Below, in pieces: positions 5,568-6,156 of a DNA stretch of 6,156 nt (positions are counted from its first letter, which is position 1; the number at the start of each line of letters is the position of its first letter). A program made the translations under genes and the position numbers. The notes under the pieces were generated by a model. That model was not told the origin of the DNA, did not search any database, and was given only the letters and a program-made list of their open reading frames with translations. Source of the DNA: Candidatus Omnitrophota bacterium (lineage in GTDB: Bacteria > Omnitrophota > Gorgyraeia > Zapsychrales > Fredricksoniimonadaceae); NCBI GenBank assembly GCA_017987425.1, contig JAGNTT010000114.1, positions 1-6,156 of the forward strand, given 5' to 3'.

Positions 5568-5814
5568 CTATGTCCTTTAAAAAATTTTGTCTTATGAAAA
5601 AATAGAAAATAAATTAAATGTGTCTGTGCTCTCACATCACCCATGCGTTAAATTTCTTCGAACATAATTCCCTGCAGAATCATTGATACCCCACCGCTAA
5701 GATAACGGAATTCCGTAAACACGTCCTGCTTCTTTTTTTTTATTTACTGCAAACAACATCCGCGTCGGTTGATCTTTTACAATGCGAATCCGCGCCCGCG
5801 GACTTGCTGATCTT
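5568..5814 (-). promoter_or_regulatory. Leader region upstream of the mla-type operon
   Basis: This gap must hold the start of the transporter transcript unless it is read through from the right. The 70 bp nearest the permease (5571-5640) is AT-rich, and the ribosome binding site is TTAAAGGACATAG before the ATG. I do not find a convincing -35/-10 pair. Other marks are a 12-bp palindrome ACGGAATTCCGT at 5705-5716, a T-rich run on the plus strand at 5732-5744, and the hairpin noted at 5784-5807. No coding frame is supported. Confidence 0.35.
5784..5807 (-). terminator. Hairpin after the YdeI-like gene, flanked by a direct repeat
   Basis: GCGAATCCGC (5784-5793) and GCGGACTTGC (5798-5807) form a 10-bp stem with one mismatch and one G-U pair around a 4-nt loop. 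It sits 7 bp beyond the YdeI-like stop codon. TGATCTTTTA occurs on both sides (5770-5779 and 5808-5817), the right copy covering the stop. The minus-strand RNA lacks a U-tract after the stem, so termination is plausible by position but not typical. Confidence 0.3.
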
Positions 5815-6093
5815 TTATTTAAACCACTTCTTTGCGCTGGGTCTGCGGTGTGGACAACCCGGCCAGCAGCAGGGCCGGCGTTTTCCTTTGCGCAAATCTT
5901 GGCACAGTCTTTTAAGATGTTCTTGCCGCGTCTGGGCGGTCTTGACGATCGTGACCCAGCAGATCCATTCGTTTCTGGCAAGTGGCGTAAGACCATTCCA
6001 AGTTTCCAATACGGCAGGATCACCCAGCAGAGTCTCCTGAAGATCCTTGGGCACTTTGTGAACGACGCCGGAGCTGATCGTTGGTCTTTTCAT
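5815..6093 (-). CDS. YdeI/OmpD-associated-family protein (92 aa)
   Basis: Small soluble protein of the YdeI/OmpD-associated type. Residues 13-72 form the helical core. VPKDLQETLLGDPAVLETWNG is followed by LTPLARNEWICWVTIVKTAQ and TRQEHLKRLCQDLRKG, matching the usual pattern of a helix, LTP..R.E...W, then T...R and a basic helix. The C-terminus carries GKRRPCCWPGCPHR with Cys75, Cys76, Cys80 and His82, a Cys/His cluster typical of the short form of this family and possibly metal-binding (inference). The biochemical function is not established; some relatives are described as bacteriocin-protection or stress proteins. There is no signal peptide. No clear Shine-Dalgarno is present, but the ATG overlaps a TGA of a possible upstream frame, which could allow coupling. 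It is 247 bp upstream of the transporter and probably a separate unit. Confidence 0.85.
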   Translation of the reverse strand: MKRPTISSGVVHKVPKDLQETLLGDPAVLETWNGLTPLARNEWICWVTIVKTAQTRQEHLKRLCQDLRKGKRRPCCWPGCPHRRPSAKKWFK

Positions 6094-6156
6094 TTGCCGA
6101 GTTTCGGATGTACGGACTTATTTCTGATTGCCTTGAAAAGTCCTCGACCGCTGCCC
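6090..6156 (-). CDS. Possible 3' end of a gene starting beyond the window
   Basis: One minus-strand frame is open from the window edge and ends at TGA 6090-6092, overlapping the ATG of the YdeI-like gene by the common ATGA arrangement. The 21 visible residues (ending SVHPKLGK) are basic and not recognised. The overlap, and the lack of a good ribosome binding site for the downstream gene, favour a real coupled gene. A 21-codon frame is too short to be sure, and another frame is also open here. Confidence 0.35.
   Translation of the reverse strand, partial: GSGRGLFKAIRNKSVHPKLGK

Noticed and set aside
5705..5716. 12-bp palindrome ACGGAATTCCGT
   Set aside because: As RNA it gives only a 4-bp stem, and no promoter elements align with it; possible protein site but unsupported.
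5697..6023. 108-codon minus-strand ORF overlapping the YdeI-like gene
   Set aside because: The overlapping frame carries the recognisable YdeI-like core and CCWPGC motif, while this one shows no domain.
1..6156. CRISPR array, tRNA, rRNA, insertion sequence or phage genes
   Set aside because: No regularly spaced repeats, cloverleaf, transposase or integrase motifs, or terminal inverted repeats were seen on either strand.

Overview
All protein-coding genes supported here lie on the minus strand, so the window reads from high to low coordinates. The base composition is roughly balanced. A complete MlaE/MlaF/MCE/PqiC-type lipid transport set implies a diderm (Gram-negative-type) bacterium. The small HTH protein, the CxxC-x17-CxxC zinc protein and the small two-helix membrane protein recall uncultured lineages such as Omnitrophota or Elusimicrobiota. 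That placement is an impression from protein style, not a demonstrated assignment.

Layout in transcription order (right to left). At the right edge is a possible 3' tail of a gene that starts outside the window. Its TGA overlaps the ATG of a 92-residue YdeI/OmpD-associated-type protein (5815-6093). A 247-bp gap (5568-5814) follows, with a hairpin after the YdeI-like gene and an AT-rich leader. Next comes the main unit, four tightly packed genes (5567 down to 2343). They encode an MlaE-family permease fused to an N-terminal STAS (MlaB-like) domain, an MlaF-type ATPase, a one-MCE-domain membrane-anchored protein, and a PqiC-type (COG3218) lipoprotein. The junctions are 3 bp, a 4-bp ATGA overlap, and 1 bp. 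A dimeric alpha/beta-barrel (ABM-like) small protein follows after 51 bp and may be a fifth operon member.

The left part holds single-function or uncharacterised genes. These are a zinc-ribbon protein with a charged disordered linker (1502-1897), the tRNA pseudouridine synthase truA (694-1434), a 68-residue two-helix membrane protein (330-536), and a 71-residue HTH protein (18-233) with a dyad 16 bp upstream of its start that could be its operator.

Functionally, the transporter should move lipids (phospholipid is the usual substrate class) between inner and outer membranes. ATPase and permease form the inner-membrane motor, with the fused STAS domain in the place of MlaB. The MCE protein forms the periplasmic channel, and the lipoprotein is the outer-membrane-side partner. 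No MlaA or MlaC is visible, so the set looks closer to a Pqi-like bridge than to the E. coli Mla shuttle. I see no CRISPR array, mobile element, tRNA or rRNA, and no convincing undescribed defence or mobile system. No gene-free stretch exceeds 300 bases.
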